DNA of 49,654 nt. It comes from Novosphingobium indicum. GTDB taxonomy: Bacteria > Pseudomonadota > Alphaproteobacteria > Sphingomonadales > Sphingomonadaceae. A program made the translations under genes and the position numbers. Location of the stretch: NCBI RefSeq assembly GCF_014645195.1, contig NZ_BMLK01000025.1:1-49654 (forward strand). Reading direction: 5' to 3'. How positions within the stretch are numbered: position 1 is the first letter of the stretch; every line of letters begins with the position of its first letter. Positions 15,981-26,018 of this stretch are shown here, in pieces. The notes under the pieces were generated by a model, which was not told the origin of the DNA, did no database searches, and was given only the letters and a program-made list of their open reading frames with translations.

Positions 15981-16295
15981 ATGCATTTCCGACCTTTGCA
16001 CGATCGCGTGCTGGTTCGCCGCATCGAGGCCGAAGAAAAGACGGCCGGCGGCATTATCATCCCCGACACCGCCAAGGAAAAGCCGATGGAAGGCGAAGTC
16101 GTCGCCGTGGGCCCTGGTGCGCGTGACGATTCCGGGAAGCTGGTGGAACCCGCCGTCAAGGCAGGCGACCGCGTCCTGTTCGGCAAGTGGTCCGGCACCG
16201 AAGTGCGGATTGATGGCGAGGACCTGCTCATCATGAAGGAGAGCGACATTCTCGGCATCATCGAAACAACCGCCGAACTCAAGAAGGCGGCGTAA
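15981..16295 (+). CDS. groES: Co-chaperonin GroES
   Basis: 104 residues, with GGAGG 6 bases upstream. The full GroES pattern is present: FRPLHDRVLVRRIEAEEKTAGGI (with the mobile loop), the EGEVVAVGPG turn, VKAGDRVLFGKWSGTEV and the final ILGIIE. It caps GroEL and forms a 7-mer. groEL follows after 53 bases. The extra C-terminal TTAELKKAA is slightly longer than usual. An accessory copy, since a sphingomonad chromosome already has groESL. Confidence 0.95.
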   Translation: MHFRPLHDRVLVRRIEAEEKTAGGIIIPDTAKEKPMEGEVVAVGPGARDDSGKLVEPAVKAGDRVLFGKWSGTEVRIDGEDLLIMKESDILGIIETTAELKKAA

Positions 16296-16348
16296 GCAAT
16301 CAACCCAATCTTCAGTTCAATCGAAAGAAGAGAAAGGAGCAGGCCAAA

Positions 16349-17968
<1,620 letters not shown>

Positions 17969-17976
17969 TCGCGAGA

Positions 17977-18005
17977 GGAGAGCGGGGTATCGCACCGCGC
18001 TCTCC
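17977..18005 (+). terminator. Stem-loop after groEL
   Basis: GGAGAGCG (17977-17984) pairs with CGCTCTCC (17998-18005), 8 bases after the groEL stop. No T-run follows, so termination may be partial or it may stabilise the groESL messenger. Confidence 0.45.
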
Positions 18006-18107
18006 AATCCGCGAACACCAGGCAGTTAGCAATGCCAGTTCGGCACCTGCTCACGCGGCCTGACACCGGGCAGGTTCTGAACGGGGCTTAACGGATCAAT
18101 CGGTCGA

Positions 18108-18317
18108 ATGAGAGAGGAGGAGTCTCTGGCCGACAGGTATCTGGAGTATCTTTCACGCGAACATGCACGGCTGGAGGATGAAATCCGGCTGGAAAGCAAA
18201 CGACCCCGGCCTGACGAAGTTCTGATTGCCCGGCTGAAGAAGCTCAAACTGGCGGTCAAGGACCAGATGCAAAACTGGGCTTCCAGTCACGCGAGCAGCG
18301 ATCGGCTGACCGCGTAA
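18108..18317 (+). CDS. DUF465 (YdcH-like) small protein
   Basis: 69 residues, almost entirely helical: EYLSREHARLEDEIRLESK, then LIARLKKLKLAVKDQM. This is the DUF465/YdcH coiled-hairpin pattern, H-x(2)-L-(D/E) followed by LKK-x-KL-x-LKD. Members are small cytoplasmic proteins without known catalysis and occur in stress loci. The start is ATG 18108 with a poor ribosome site. A strong terminator follows. Confidence 0.72.
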   Translation: MREEESLADRYLEYLSREHARLEDEIRLESKRPRPDEVLIARLKKLKLAVKDQMQNWASSHASSDRLTA

Positions 18318-18350
18318 ACGGACTTGATCCTATCAAATTGTCTCCTGGAA

Positions 18351-18392
18351 GAAGGCCAGGCGCACCTCCATCGGTGCGCCTGGTCTTCTCTT
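18351..18392 (+). terminator. Strong intrinsic terminator
   Basis: CCAGGCGCAC (18356-18365) pairs perfectly with GTGCGCCTGG (18374-18383), with GAAG/CTTC extending the stem, then TCTT. It separates the DUF465 gene from hsp20. Confidence 0.8.
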
Positions 18393-18433
18393 GCAAGGCA
18401 CTGAAAACAAACCCATAAAAATTTTTAATAGGT

Positions 18434-18460
18434 CTTGAAACCAATTGCGCGTTTCATAAT
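18434..18460 (+). promoter_or_regulatory. Sigma-32 promoter of hsp20
   Basis: CTTGAAA (18434-18440) is a perfect sigma-32 -35 element; CATAAT (18455-18460) lies 14 bases further. It is ~105 bases before hsp20, leaving room for a structured leader. Confidence 0.7.
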
Positions 18461-18462
18461 TT

Positions 18463-18565
18463 TATCAATGCCGGATGCCATAACGGGTCCGGTTGGACAG
18501 AGGGCGTCGGCTCTTGGTTCCCGGCGCCTCTCACGCCCAGATTGCTCAACAAGGAGGATTTGGAA
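18463..18565 (+). ncRNA. Possible ROSE-like RNA thermometer in hsp20 leader
   Basis: The leader of about 100 nt ends in TTGCT (18542-18546), a 5-base loop and AGGAG (18552-18556), the ribosome site. ROSE thermometers use a U(U/C)GCU strand to mask AGGA in exactly this arrangement before small heat-shock genes of alphaproteobacteria. Upstream, GGCGTCGG...CCGGCGCC-type GC-rich complementarity could form the other hairpins. The fold was not computed. Confidence 0.55.
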
Positions 18566-19042
18566 ATGAGAACTGCATTTGATTTGACCCCCTATCGCCG
18601 CTCGACGGTCGGTTTCGATCGGCTCTTCGATGCGCTCGAGAACAGCTTCCGCGCCGAGACGCAGGATGGCTACCCACCCTTCGACATCGTTCGCACCGGC
18701 GAGGACAGCTACCGGATCACTCTGGCGGTTGCCGGCTTCCGTCCGGACGAAATCGACATCACTGCACAGCAGAACCAGCTCGTCATCTCCGGTCAGAAGA
18801 CCGAGAAGGACGAAGACGGTGTTGAATTCGTTCACCGCGGTATCGCTGCCCGCGCGTTCGAGCGGCGGTTCCAGCTGGCCGACTATGTCGAAGTGCGCGA
18901 TGCGGATTATGAGCACGGCATGTTGACGATCTCGCTCCAGCGGATCGTCCCTGAATCGCTCAAGCCGCGCAAGATCGCCATCGGAAGCCGCGAGCATGTC
19001 AACGACGACACACCGCAGCTGACTGAAGACAAGGCGGCCTAA
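18566..19042 (+). CDS. Small heat-shock protein Hsp20 (IbpA-like)
   Basis: 158 residues from ATG 18566, with AAGGAGG at 8 bases. The alpha-crystallin domain spans about residues 35-130: PPFDIVRTGEDSYRITLAVA, FRPDEIDI, LVISGQK and FERRFQLADYVEV. The N-terminal FDLTPYRRSTVGFDRLFD is typical of class-A IbpA/HspH proteins. The conserved C-terminal I-x-I is represented by RKIAIG. It is an ATP-independent holdase. A sigma-32 promoter and a possible ROSE element sit upstream, a hairpin downstream. Confidence 0.95.
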   Translation: MRTAFDLTPYRRSTVGFDRLFDALENSFRAETQDGYPPFDIVRTGEDSYRITLAVAGFRPDEIDITAQQNQLVISGQKTEKDEDGVEFVHRGIAARAFERRFQLADYVEVRDADYEHGMLTISLQRIVPESLKPRKIAIGSREHVNDDTPQLTEDKAA

Positions 19043-19067
19043 GCCCCAATCATCGGGCAAATCCTCG

Positions 19068-19097
19068 GCGGGGTGGGTGCAATCGCACCTGCCCCGC
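19068..19097 (+). terminator. Terminator-like hairpin after hsp20
   Basis: GCGGGGTGGGTGC (19068-19080) pairs with GCACCTGCCCCGC (19085-19097) with two mismatches around an AATC loop; only TTG follows, so strength is unclear. Confidence 0.5.
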
Positions 19098-19145
19098 TTG
19101 ACGAAGCTTTGCCCAAACCAGTCCGTAAATAGGAGGAATGTCGAG

Positions 19146-19337
19146 ATGGCTATCGTCTTTGGCTCAGCAATGAATAAGCGGCAGCTTCCGGCGGCTTCAT
19201 TTGAGCGAGTGTATGGCCGAGATGTTCGCGGCTTCTGTCCGGGTGCTGAGAGCCACACCAACGGCAGGTTTTGGCGTGAACGGTCCTTCATGATGGTTGA
19301 TGGGAACGACCGGGTCTGGTCGGCAGCGAGATCATGA
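19146..19337 (+). CDS. Small hypothetical protein
   Basis: 63 residues with AGGAGG 9 bases before ATG 19146, a good ribosome site. It reads MAIVFGSAMNKRQLPAASFE; no membrane segment or known motif. It lies at the end of the heat-shock module and its 3' end converges on the minus-strand gene that ends at 19343. Confidence 0.5.
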   Translation: MAIVFGSAMNKRQLPAASFERVYGRDVRGFCPGAESHTNGRFWRERSFMMVDGNDRVWSAARS

Positions 19338-19342
19338 AAGAC

Positions 19343-20296
19343 CTACTCTTCGGATCGGTCCTCGATAGAGCGGAACGACGCATGGATGGTACTGATGGGG
19401 CCTTCGGGCCATTCAGCCACATCCCCTTCGACATAATCGTCCCAGCCACCGCCGCCGGAACCGGACAAAGGCGATGTGTCCTCGAGAAAGCCGACGACAT
19501 TATCGTTGCCCCGGAGCACACTACTTTTCTTTTTGGTGATCGGACGCGAGGCGGTAACCCGAAGAAGCTCATCCACAGTGAAAGACCAATCGTCAGAGCC
19601 TCCACGGACCGCATCCCGACCGCAATAGGAGCCGCCTGTTGTCATGTCGGCTAGAAAGTCCGCAAGCGGAATGGGTGAATTGAACCAAGGCGTCGTAGTC
19701 TGCGTCAGTTCGTGTCGCCACACGGGAGGCGAGGTCTTAAGATCAATTCCTCCGTATTCGGCGCTCAGGACAGGCGACCCTACCAGTGGAGTGCCATTGA
19801 AGTCCCGGTTCCGTGGGTCATAGCCTGAATCGACGAAAGTGAAAGCGGGTAGCCAAGCCAGCAACTCGTGCTGAACCCATTCCGCGCCCGATGGTTTAAC
19901 GACCCCACTTTTGAGCATCTTTGCCTGAACAAGAACTGCCCGGCGGTCATCGATATTATGAAACGGATCTATGTGATCGATCACGATCAGCAGGTCGGCG
20001 AGTTCACACCGGCGTGGCACCTTGCCACCTAGGTACTTGGGATGCGGCACGGGCGTAAAAGTGACATGCGGACGCGAATGGCAAAAGACTGCGCGCAGAT
20101 CGATGCGATAGCCTGCAGACTTCAGAATTGGCGACCAACTGGCTGCAATCTCGTCGAAACCGTCCAGGGTCATTGTGCGCACCGCAGACACTTCGCCGTT
20201 GGGCGCACGAGTACGTGTACCGCCTTGGGTCAGCACCTTCGATATAGCAACATCGGCAGCGTTCTTCAGTGACGTGGCCAAAGACGAAGGAAGCAT
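19343..20296 (-). CDS. Hypothetical protein, possible PD-(D/E)XK nuclease fold
   Basis: 317 residues. RRCELADLLIVIDHID (E98, D101) followed ~23 residues later by AVLVQAKML (Q124-x-K126) has the spacing and strands of a PD-(D/E)XK-like active site with Gln in place of Glu. The C-terminal third is Gly-rich and acidic (SGSGGGGWDDYVEGD). No membrane helix. It lies ~220 bases downstream of the membrane protein gene on the same strand, so it may share a role with it. The nuclease reading is inference. Confidence 0.6.
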   Translation of the reverse strand: MLPSSLATSLKNAADVAISKVLTQGGTRTRAPNGEVSAVRTMTLDGFDEIAASWSPILKSAGYRIDLRAVFCHSRPHVTFTPVPHPKYLGGKVPRRCELADLLIVIDHIDPFHNIDDRRAVLVQAKMLKSGVVKPSGAEWVQHELLAWLPAFTFVDSGYDPRNRDFNGTPLVGSPVLSAEYGGIDLKTSPPVWRHELTQTTTPWFNSPIPLADFLADMTTGGSYCGRDAVRGGSDDWSFTVDELLRVTASRPITKKKSSVLRGNDNVVGFLEDTSPLSGSGGGGWDDYVEGDVAEWPEGPISTIHASFRSIEDRSEE

Positions 20297-20518
20297 GATG
20301 AATTCCGACTGTGAGCGTTTAGCCGAAATACATAATGTTAGAACATGTGACGATCAATGGCATGTCATTGTGAACTAAAGCATAAACCACGCCTTCGAGT
20401 GATCGGCCGACTTCCAGGGCGACCGGGACGATAACGGTGTCACTGACGCCTTAAAGGGAAATTCCGGCTATGGACTTATTTGGCCGAGCGCTCGGACAAT
20501 TGAGCCGACACGCGGCCC
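20297..20518. other. Gene-free spacer
   Basis: A 222-base AT-richer stretch that probably holds the promoter of the minus-strand gene ending at 19343. No clear -35/-10 or repeat was recognised. Confidence 0.3.
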
Positions 20519-21967
20519 CTACTGTCCTTCGCCGTCAGAATCAGGGGCAGACACTTCAGCAACCGGCTCAGCGGTCGCACCGCTTGAGGCAGAAGTCGGG
20601 GCGGGCTCCGGAGCGGCAGACCGGCCAGCGCCTAGAGTCGAGATGCCGAAAGCACACAGTATCAGCGCAAGGATGCCATAGACCCCGCCGACGAGATCCC
20701 GGATCTTCTCATAGGACTTGACCGCGTCGCGGACCGGCGTGCCGGCGATCGCCTCGCGCTCAGATTCCGATATGTGGCTGTAGAGCGTGCGCAGCCAGGC
20801 CTCGCGGGCATCCTGTTGGTTGGCGAGGAAGCTGCCGTTGATGGACCGCTGGAACATGTAGGACATAACGATGAAGAACGCAGCCGCGAAATAGAAGCCG
20901 CCTGACACCATCGCACTCGCAGCCTTGCCTGCGTCGACAAGCACTTTGAGGACGAAGGGTGAAGCCGAAACTGCGATATCGCGCCACAGGTTGCCGGTCA
21001 TGTCCTGCGCGCGCTGAGAAACTTTCTGCGTCTCGTCGATGATGGTCTTGCGAAGGTCCCCGAGCGCCTTGAGTGTTTCCCGGCTCGAGGAATTGATATG
21101 TGCCTGGTAGCTTGCCTTGGCGCCCTCGAGCGCCCGTCGCGCAGTGTCCTCGAATTTGACAGACGCCTGCGCCGAGCGCGCCAGTTCGGCCACGAACAGC
21201 ACATGGCGAACTTCGCGATCGTGGCCCTCAATATAGACCCACTCGGCACAGTTGGTCAGTTCCCGCCACGCCGTGGATAAATCGCTTCTGTTGGCGTTGA
21301 AATCCACGACGGGTGGCCCCGAAACATGAAACATGACATGTTCGGCGGAGAGTGACGCGCCGTTCACCAGCGCCCCCAACAGGCGCCGCCCCGCCTGCTT
21401 GCGCCAACCTGCGAAGAGATCAGATTCAACCGCAGGCTCCAGCGTTATCAGCCACGGTGAGAGGTCATCGACAATTTCGCGCTCAGGCACGTAGTCGCGG
21501 ACGAATTTCCTAGGGTTAATCGCCACGGGTTCCGGGGGCGAGGTCAGGTCCTTGCCAAAGTCCCATGTACCGACCTCAAGGCCCCGGGTCTGAAACCCGG
21601 CGCGCGCATCGAGGCTGGCCACGCGCACGAAGCCGTATCCTCGCTCCGTTTCGAGATGAAGGGCCGCGCTGCCTTCGAAAAGGAATGGCGCGGTTCCAAG
21701 GATATTCGGCTTGACGATGATGATCGTTACTTCGCCGCGCGCAACGAAGGGATCGCTGGCCGACATCTCGTTCGACCATCGGTCCCGGATGCTGACCGAA
21801 CCAAGTGGCGAGACGTCCTGGCCGGACAGCGCGATCCATTCGGCCTGCTCGCCTTCCGACGAGAATTCTCCGCGCAGGACAACCTGGTCGATCCGTTCAT
21901 CGACCTTGCCGCCCCGCTGGGCGAAATCAGCGGCGAGCGCGGCGAGACGCGTCGAGTTCGATGTCAT
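20519..21967 (-). CDS. Membrane-anchored hypothetical protein
   Basis: 482 residues. Residues 1-250 look globular (beta-rich: EVTIIIVKPNILG, RGYGFVRVASLD). Residues ~260-330 are a long helical stretch, likely coiled. Two hydrophobic helices follow at ~350-372 (MVSGGFYFAAAFFIVMSYMF) and ~425-446 (VGGVYGILALILCAFGISTL), then a Pro/Ala/Ser-rich acidic tail. The start lies 41 bases inside the preceding gene, giving tight coupling to the NA37-like protein. No known family. Possible sensor or effector of a two-gene system. Confidence 0.75.
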   Translation of the reverse strand: MTSNSTRLAALAADFAQRGGKVDERIDQVVLRGEFSSEGEQAEWIALSGQDVSPLGSVSIRDRWSNEMSASDPFVARGEVTIIIVKPNILGTAPFLFEGSAALHLETERGYGFVRVASLDARAGFQTRGLEVGTWDFGKDLTSPPEPVAINPRKFVRDYVPEREIVDDLSPWLITLEPAVESDLFAGWRKQAGRRLLGALVNGASLSAEHVMFHVSGPPVVDFNANRSDLSTAWRELTNCAEWVYIEGHDREVRHVLFVAELARSAQASVKFEDTARRALEGAKASYQAHINSSSRETLKALGDLRKTIIDETQKVSQRAQDMTGNLWRDIAVSASPFVLKVLVDAGKAASAMVSGGFYFAAAFFIVMSYMFQRSINGSFLANQQDAREAWLRTLYSHISESEREAIAGTPVRDAVKSYEKIRDLVGGVYGILALILCAFGISTLGAGRSAAPEPAPTSASSGATAEPVAEVSAPDSDGEGQ

Positions 21968-22967
21968 TGAACTTGATCTCGTCCTGGATGGTGATCAGTC
22001 CCTTTTTCTCGTCGATGTTGACGACAGAAGATTGCAATTCCGCCGGGAAGGTGACCCGAACGCCGAGTCCTGTCTCCACCTTCCGATTGCGCGGTACGGG
22101 GATGGCGTCCTTGCCGAGCACGAAAGATTCGCCTGAAATGCGCGCGCGTTCAAGCTGCTTCCTGAAATCCGTGAGGATCTCGCTTTCTTTGGGAAGCGGG
22201 CCGACGATGCTGGTGAACCAGTCCTCGATTTTCTCCCCATCGACAGAGCCACCCGACTGCGTTGCGTCGTAGAGCCGTTTGGTGAGGCTCGTCATCACAT
22301 CGGCAGGAAGTTTGTCGCTGTGGTTATAGGCAACGGCCTTGGTGACATCGACGAGAATGCGCGTGAGATCGTCGTCGTTTCGAACGCGCTTCACCCCGAG
22401 GAACTGCTCGAAATAGACCGCGGGCCGCTGAGGATTCTGCCGATCGACTAGGCAGACCGAACCTTCGCCGTCGAGCCGGACCAGGGCCGCCTTCTGCAGG
22501 GCGTGGCGGTTCTGGACGAACGTGCGCCCAATCTCGGCGAGCGTGGGCTTCGGCTTGCCGGAAGTCCCATCCTCGATGTCGTAGCGCAGGACTTTTTCGT
22601 CCTCGAACTTGAGCAACGCAAAGACGCGCCCGGTATCGCAGTTCAGCGAGAAGATCAGGAATGCGCCAATGACGGTGCTGCCGCCATGGCCCTCATTGAA
22701 CGCTTCAGCGAGGTTTTCGCTTTCAGCCTGAAATTGCGCGGCATCCTTGTCAATTCGCCCAAGCTGGGTTCGTGCCGCAGCATCGGCAAGGAAAGTGTAG
22801 TGGTTGCCGTTGTTGACCGACCTGATCCGATCCAGGAAGAACGCGGCGTGCGGGGTCGCATCGAATGCCTCAAGGAGCTGGAAATGCACTTCTTTCGGCC
22901 CCACGATATGGAACACGCTCTGCTCAATCTTGAGCGAGCCCAGTTCTTCTTCGGTAAGAAACGCCAT
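21927..22967 (-). CDS. NA37/YejK (NdpA)-like nucleoid-associated protein
   Basis: 346 residues from ATG 22967 (MAFLTEEELG); an upstream frame to 23072 lacks a good start. The middle (GAFLIFSLNCDTGRVFALLKF, then LRYDIEDG and RTFVQNRHALQKAALVRL) and the C-terminal beta pair (VTFPAELQSSVVNI..GLITIQDEIKF) follow the NA37 plan of nucleoid-associated YejK proteins. A DNA-binding role is inferred. It is the first gene of the minus-strand pair and overlaps the membrane protein gene by 41 bases. Confidence 0.65.
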   Translation of the reverse strand: MAFLTEEELGSLKIEQSVFHIVGPKEVHFQLLEAFDATPHAAFFLDRIRSVNNGNHYTFLADAAARTQLGRIDKDAAQFQAESENLAEAFNEGHGGSTVIGAFLIFSLNCDTGRVFALLKFEDEKVLRYDIEDGTSGKPKPTLAEIGRTFVQNRHALQKAALVRLDGEGSVCLVDRQNPQRPAVYFEQFLGVKRVRNDDDLTRILVDVTKAVAYNHSDKLPADVMTSLTKRLYDATQSGGSVDGEKIEDWFTSIVGPLPKESEILTDFRKQLERARISGESFVLGKDAIPVPRNRKVETGLGVRVTFPAELQSSVVNIDEKKGLITIQDEIKFNDIELDASRRARR

Positions 22968-23541
22968 CTTTTCCCCATTGGAACATATATAGAACATTTC
23001 AGCAAGGATGGAAAATTCAATCAACCGACTCTCCCGATATCGGCCTTGCGCCCCCCGCTGATCGGACCGCATAGGTGGATAATCAATAAGAAATCAAGTC
23101 ACGGACCGGGGTCCCGAGTAACGTGCATTCGAAGTAGCGCATAACGAAACCCGATCCAATTATCGCAAGACGTTCACTCATGTCGATCGGCGGCGACCTC
23201 CACATGGTTATTTCACGATTTTAATTCTTAAAATCTTGTATACACCCACGCTTCACAGCCGAGTTTGCCCCCGAGAACCATATATATATCCTGAGCCCGT
23301 GGACTTACTCGAAATTTGGGTGGATTCGGATCCTTGAATGGGTTGGACAGACATTGGTGTGGGCAGATTCGACGGTGCGTACACCATAGCAGGACGGGAA
23401 AGCGGACCGTCTGAACGTAAGGAGTGAATTTCTGGAGCTAAGCGTTCACAAAGGGGCGACCTCGGCAGATTTACGCCAGTTTCGGCTTGGCACTTCGAAC
23501 GACGGAATGCCGGCAACAGCACCGATAGTTAAGGGGCCTAA
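22968..23541. promoter_or_regulatory. AT-rich divergent spacer with inverted repeat
   Basis: 574 bases between divergent genes without a supportable frame. It is AT-richer than its surroundings and contains a perfect palindrome GATTTTAA-TTC-TTAAAATC at 23217-23235 and TATATATATCC near 23280, so promoters and an operator for one or both flanking units are likely. A GGGAAAGCGGACCG motif at 23397 resembles the start of the repeat copies at 24201 and 29373. Confidence 0.45.
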
Positions 23542-24150
23542 ATGGCTCGCGAACGATATTTGATGCGCCGTCTGGTCGATGGGATGGCGGGGTGGGCTAC
23601 CTTTCACCAAGCGTCTGGCCCTAATCGGCACTATGACGAGCATCTATTCTATCAGCACATCGCCACGCTTGCCTCGGGGCGCGATTGGCGCGTCAGCCAG
23701 CAGCATCGCATTGTAGGGCCTACACGGCGCGGCGCGCCGTCGACGATCGATTTCGTATTTTATCGGGAGAGCAGCTATGCGGGCACCCAACCCGGCCTCG
23801 CCTTCGTCGAAGTAAAATATCTTCGAGGTTCCAATCCATCACAAGACTTGCGCGAATTGCGCAGGGATATCGATAAGCTCCGCTCAATTGGATCTGCCCA
23901 GATTGCCTCGAAACAAGGGCTTTCGGCGTCCGGGAAGCCGCTTCGATTCCTTTTGATTTTCGCGCAAGAGGCGGGTCTGGATGCGATCCGCGATTGTGCG
24001 ACCCGAACCCACCGCGATGTTGCGGCGATGATTGAGCAGGCCCGAACTGGCGATCACAAGAATATATACCGTGCGAGCATGGGTACCTATCTGAAGACTT
24101 CGCTGGAATGGGTAGTGATTGCCATTGCCGAGCAGCGGTGGCCGTTATGA
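23542..24150 (+). CDS. Hypothetical protein, probable PD-(D/E)XK nuclease fold
   Basis: 202 residues, AAGGGG 5 bases before ATG 23542. A classic PD-(D/E)XK layout is visible: a helix with E33 (YDEHLFYQHIATLA), then STIDFVFY (D70) and GLAFVEVKYL (E90-V-K92). Mrr-like and Very-short-patch-like nucleases share this core. It faces away from the NA37-like gene and may form one block with it. Substrate unknown. Confidence 0.65.
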   Translation: MARERYLMRRLVDGMAGWATFHQASGPNRHYDEHLFYQHIATLASGRDWRVSQQHRIVGPTRRGAPSTIDFVFYRESSYAGTQPGLAFVEVKYLRGSNPSQDLRELRRDIDKLRSIGSAQIASKQGLSASGKPLRFLLIFAQEAGLDAIRDCATRTHRDVAAMIEQARTGDHKNIYRASMGTYLKTSLEWVVIAIAEQRWPL

Positions 24151-24200
24151 ACTCCGGTAGGCAGTGACTTTTCGTTGGGAGGCGGCAAAGATTAGAAGAC

Positions 24201-24270
24201 AGATGGGAAAGCAGAGCGACCGTACCTGGGAACGCGAAATTGCCTTTTGAACGGCAAAAATGGGTCGGAA
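24201..24270 (+). repeat. Imperfect ~70-bp repeat, copy A
   Basis: From ATGGGAAAGC to GGGTCGG it matches 29373-29440 over most positions (roughly four in five by eye, one indel), including a 9-base identical GAAATTGCC-type core. The two copies lie on either side of the Hxs operon in the same orientation. The spacer 24151-24545 holds no other feature; a 64-codon frame at 24240 starts inside this repeat and is not convincing. Confidence 0.55.
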
Positions 24271-24545
24271 TCGGCGGTCTACTGAACATTATGCCCAGTC
24301 CGTTTCTGAAGGCCAAACTTTCAGACTGCATCGCCGAGAAAGAATGGGTGAGGCCAAAGCGATACGACCGAAAATTCGATCCTCTACTTTTCGTGCAACA
24401 GCACCTGATCGCACCTCCGATTAAAGCAATTTAATCACGCCCACATATTTCCCGCTTTCCATTTACGCATCATTCGAAAACGGTGATTATCACTTTTGAC
24501 GGGGAAGCGTTCTCGACATGAGGACGTCCACAAGGGGGCAATGCA

Positions 24546-26018
24546 GTGGGCAAGTCGGCGGATGCATCGTGCATGACAGCAAGCGCTTCGGCGCATGCCA
24601 TGGCGGCGCCCGCTCAATCGCCATCTGTGCCGTGGATCACGCGCCGCATCGGAAGACACGTCCTTCACGTCGATGCCGCGGGCCGTTTCCTGCTCTCCGA
24701 TCACGATCTGCGGAATAGAGCAGAGCGAGGCCACCTGACCCTGTACGAGCACGAGCGCCTCACGGAAAGCGGACTGCTGGTCGAAGGTGAATTGGGACGC
24801 CTTTCGCAAAGACTTGCGGCCCAGCAGCGCCGTTTTCATCCCGGCGAACTCGACTACCTGATCCTGGTTCCGACCCTTCGCTGCAACCTTGCCTGCAGCT
24901 ATTGCCAGGTCTCCAGAGCAGCCGAGGGCGCAAGCGGCTACGACTGGTCGGACGAGACACGTGACGCGGTCATCGACCTCGTGCGCCGAACCCGTGCGAG
25001 ACATCTCAAGATCGAATTCCAGGGCGGCGAGCCCACGCTGCGCTGCGATCTTATTGAAGCCGTTATCGATGCCGTTCCGCCCCATGTCGAAGCCACATTC
25101 GTGATCTGCACGAACCTGCAGCAGGTACCGCCAGAAGCTGCTGCACTGTTCGACCGCGAGAACGTCTCGATCAGCACCTCGCTCGACGGGCCGCGCGAAC
25201 ACCACGCCCGTCAGCGCGGTCAGGACGATGCGGCCAGTGAAGCTTTCGAGAGCAACCTCGACAGGCTGCTTACCCGGTATGGCCCGGGAAAGATTTCGGC
25301 CCTGCCCACGCTCGATCCGCGTTCGCCGCCCGATCCGGACGAGCTGATCGATGCCTATGCCCGCCGCGGCCTGACCGCGATCTACCTCCGGCCGATCAAT
25401 TACCAGGGATTTGCCCGCAGGCAGCACGCCGATTGCCGGACCACCGATGCCAGGTGGCTGGAATATCACGAAGCCTTCATCCGCCGGCTGATCGAGCGGA
25501 ACTGGAAAGACCGTAGTATCTGTCTTGAGGAGAGCTATTTCAGTCTGCTGCTGCGCCGTATCTTCCGGCCGGGCGAGGACCGGCACGTCGATCTGCGCAA
25601 TCCCAATCCGTTCGGAACGGACTTCATCGTCATCGATCACGACGGGCTGGCCTATCCGACGGACGAGGCTCGCATGCTGGCGCGCTCGGGCATTATCGAC
25701 CTGTCGATTGGAAATATACGGCAGGGCTGGAACACACCTGCGCGTGATGCCCTCAATGCCGCCTCGACATGCGATGGCGATCCGGATTGCGAAGCCTGCA
25801 CCTACAAACCCTTCTGCGGCCGCGACATTGTCGATGACATCTCACGCTATGGAACGATCGACATCCCCCGGCACGAAACCGAATTCTGCCGGCGGCACTT
25901 GCACCTGTTCGACCTCGCCTTCGAGCTGATCCATTCGCCCGATCCCGCCATCCAGTATTCGCTGTGCCGGTGGCTGGGGCTTGGCGGCGACCGTCTTCCT
26001 GCGGAACGCCTGTCATGA
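24546..26018 (+). CDS. hxsB: His-Xaa-Ser system radical SAM maturase HxsB
   Basis: 490 residues from GTG 24546, with AAGGGGG 7 bases upstream. The radical-SAM cluster motif CNLACSYC is at residues 113-120, followed by the GGEPTLR motif near 155. A C-terminal Cys-rich region (C409, C415, C418, C424, C448) looks like a SPASM/twitch domain for extra Fe-S clusters, as in peptide-modifying radical-SAM enzymes. It should use SAM to modify the His-x-Ser protein encoded two genes on. The stop overlaps the hxsC start (ATGA). No HxsD was found upstream. Confidence 0.88.
   Translation: MGKSADASCMTASASAHAMAAPAQSPSVPWITRRIGRHVLHVDAAGRFLLSDHDLRNRAERGHLTLYEHERLTESGLLVEGELGRLSQRLAAQQRRFHPGELDYLILVPTLRCNLACSYCQVSRAAEGASGYDWSDETRDAVIDLVRRTRARHLKIEFQGGEPTLRCDLIEAVIDAVPPHVEATFVICTNLQQVPPEAAALFDRENVSISTSLDGPREHHARQRGQDDAASEAFESNLDRLLTRYGPGKISALPTLDPRSPPDPDELIDAYARRGLTAIYLRPINYQGFARRQHADCRTTDARWLEYHEAFIRRLIERNWKDRSICLEESYFSLLLRRIFRPGEDRHVDLRNPNPFGTDFIVIDHDGLAYPTDEARMLARSGIIDLSIGNIRQGWNTPARDALNAASTCDGDPDCEACTYKPFCGRDIVDDISRYGTIDIPRHETEFCRRHLHLFDLAFELIHSPDPAIQYSLCRWLGLGGDRLPAERLS

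Noticed and set aside
20519..22967. Kiwa defence system
   Set aside because: The membrane-plus-DNA-binding plan is similar, but KwaA (four helices, small) and the KwaB DUF4868 pattern are not visible; kept only as an analogy.
23253..23522. 89-codon minus-strand ORF in the divergent spacer
   Set aside because: Composition is unlike the neighbouring genes and it has no start signal; the region is better read as regulatory.
24240..24434. 64-codon + frame before hxsB, possible HxsD
   Set aside because: Starts with TTG inside the dispersed repeat, has no ribosome site, and does not resemble HxsD.
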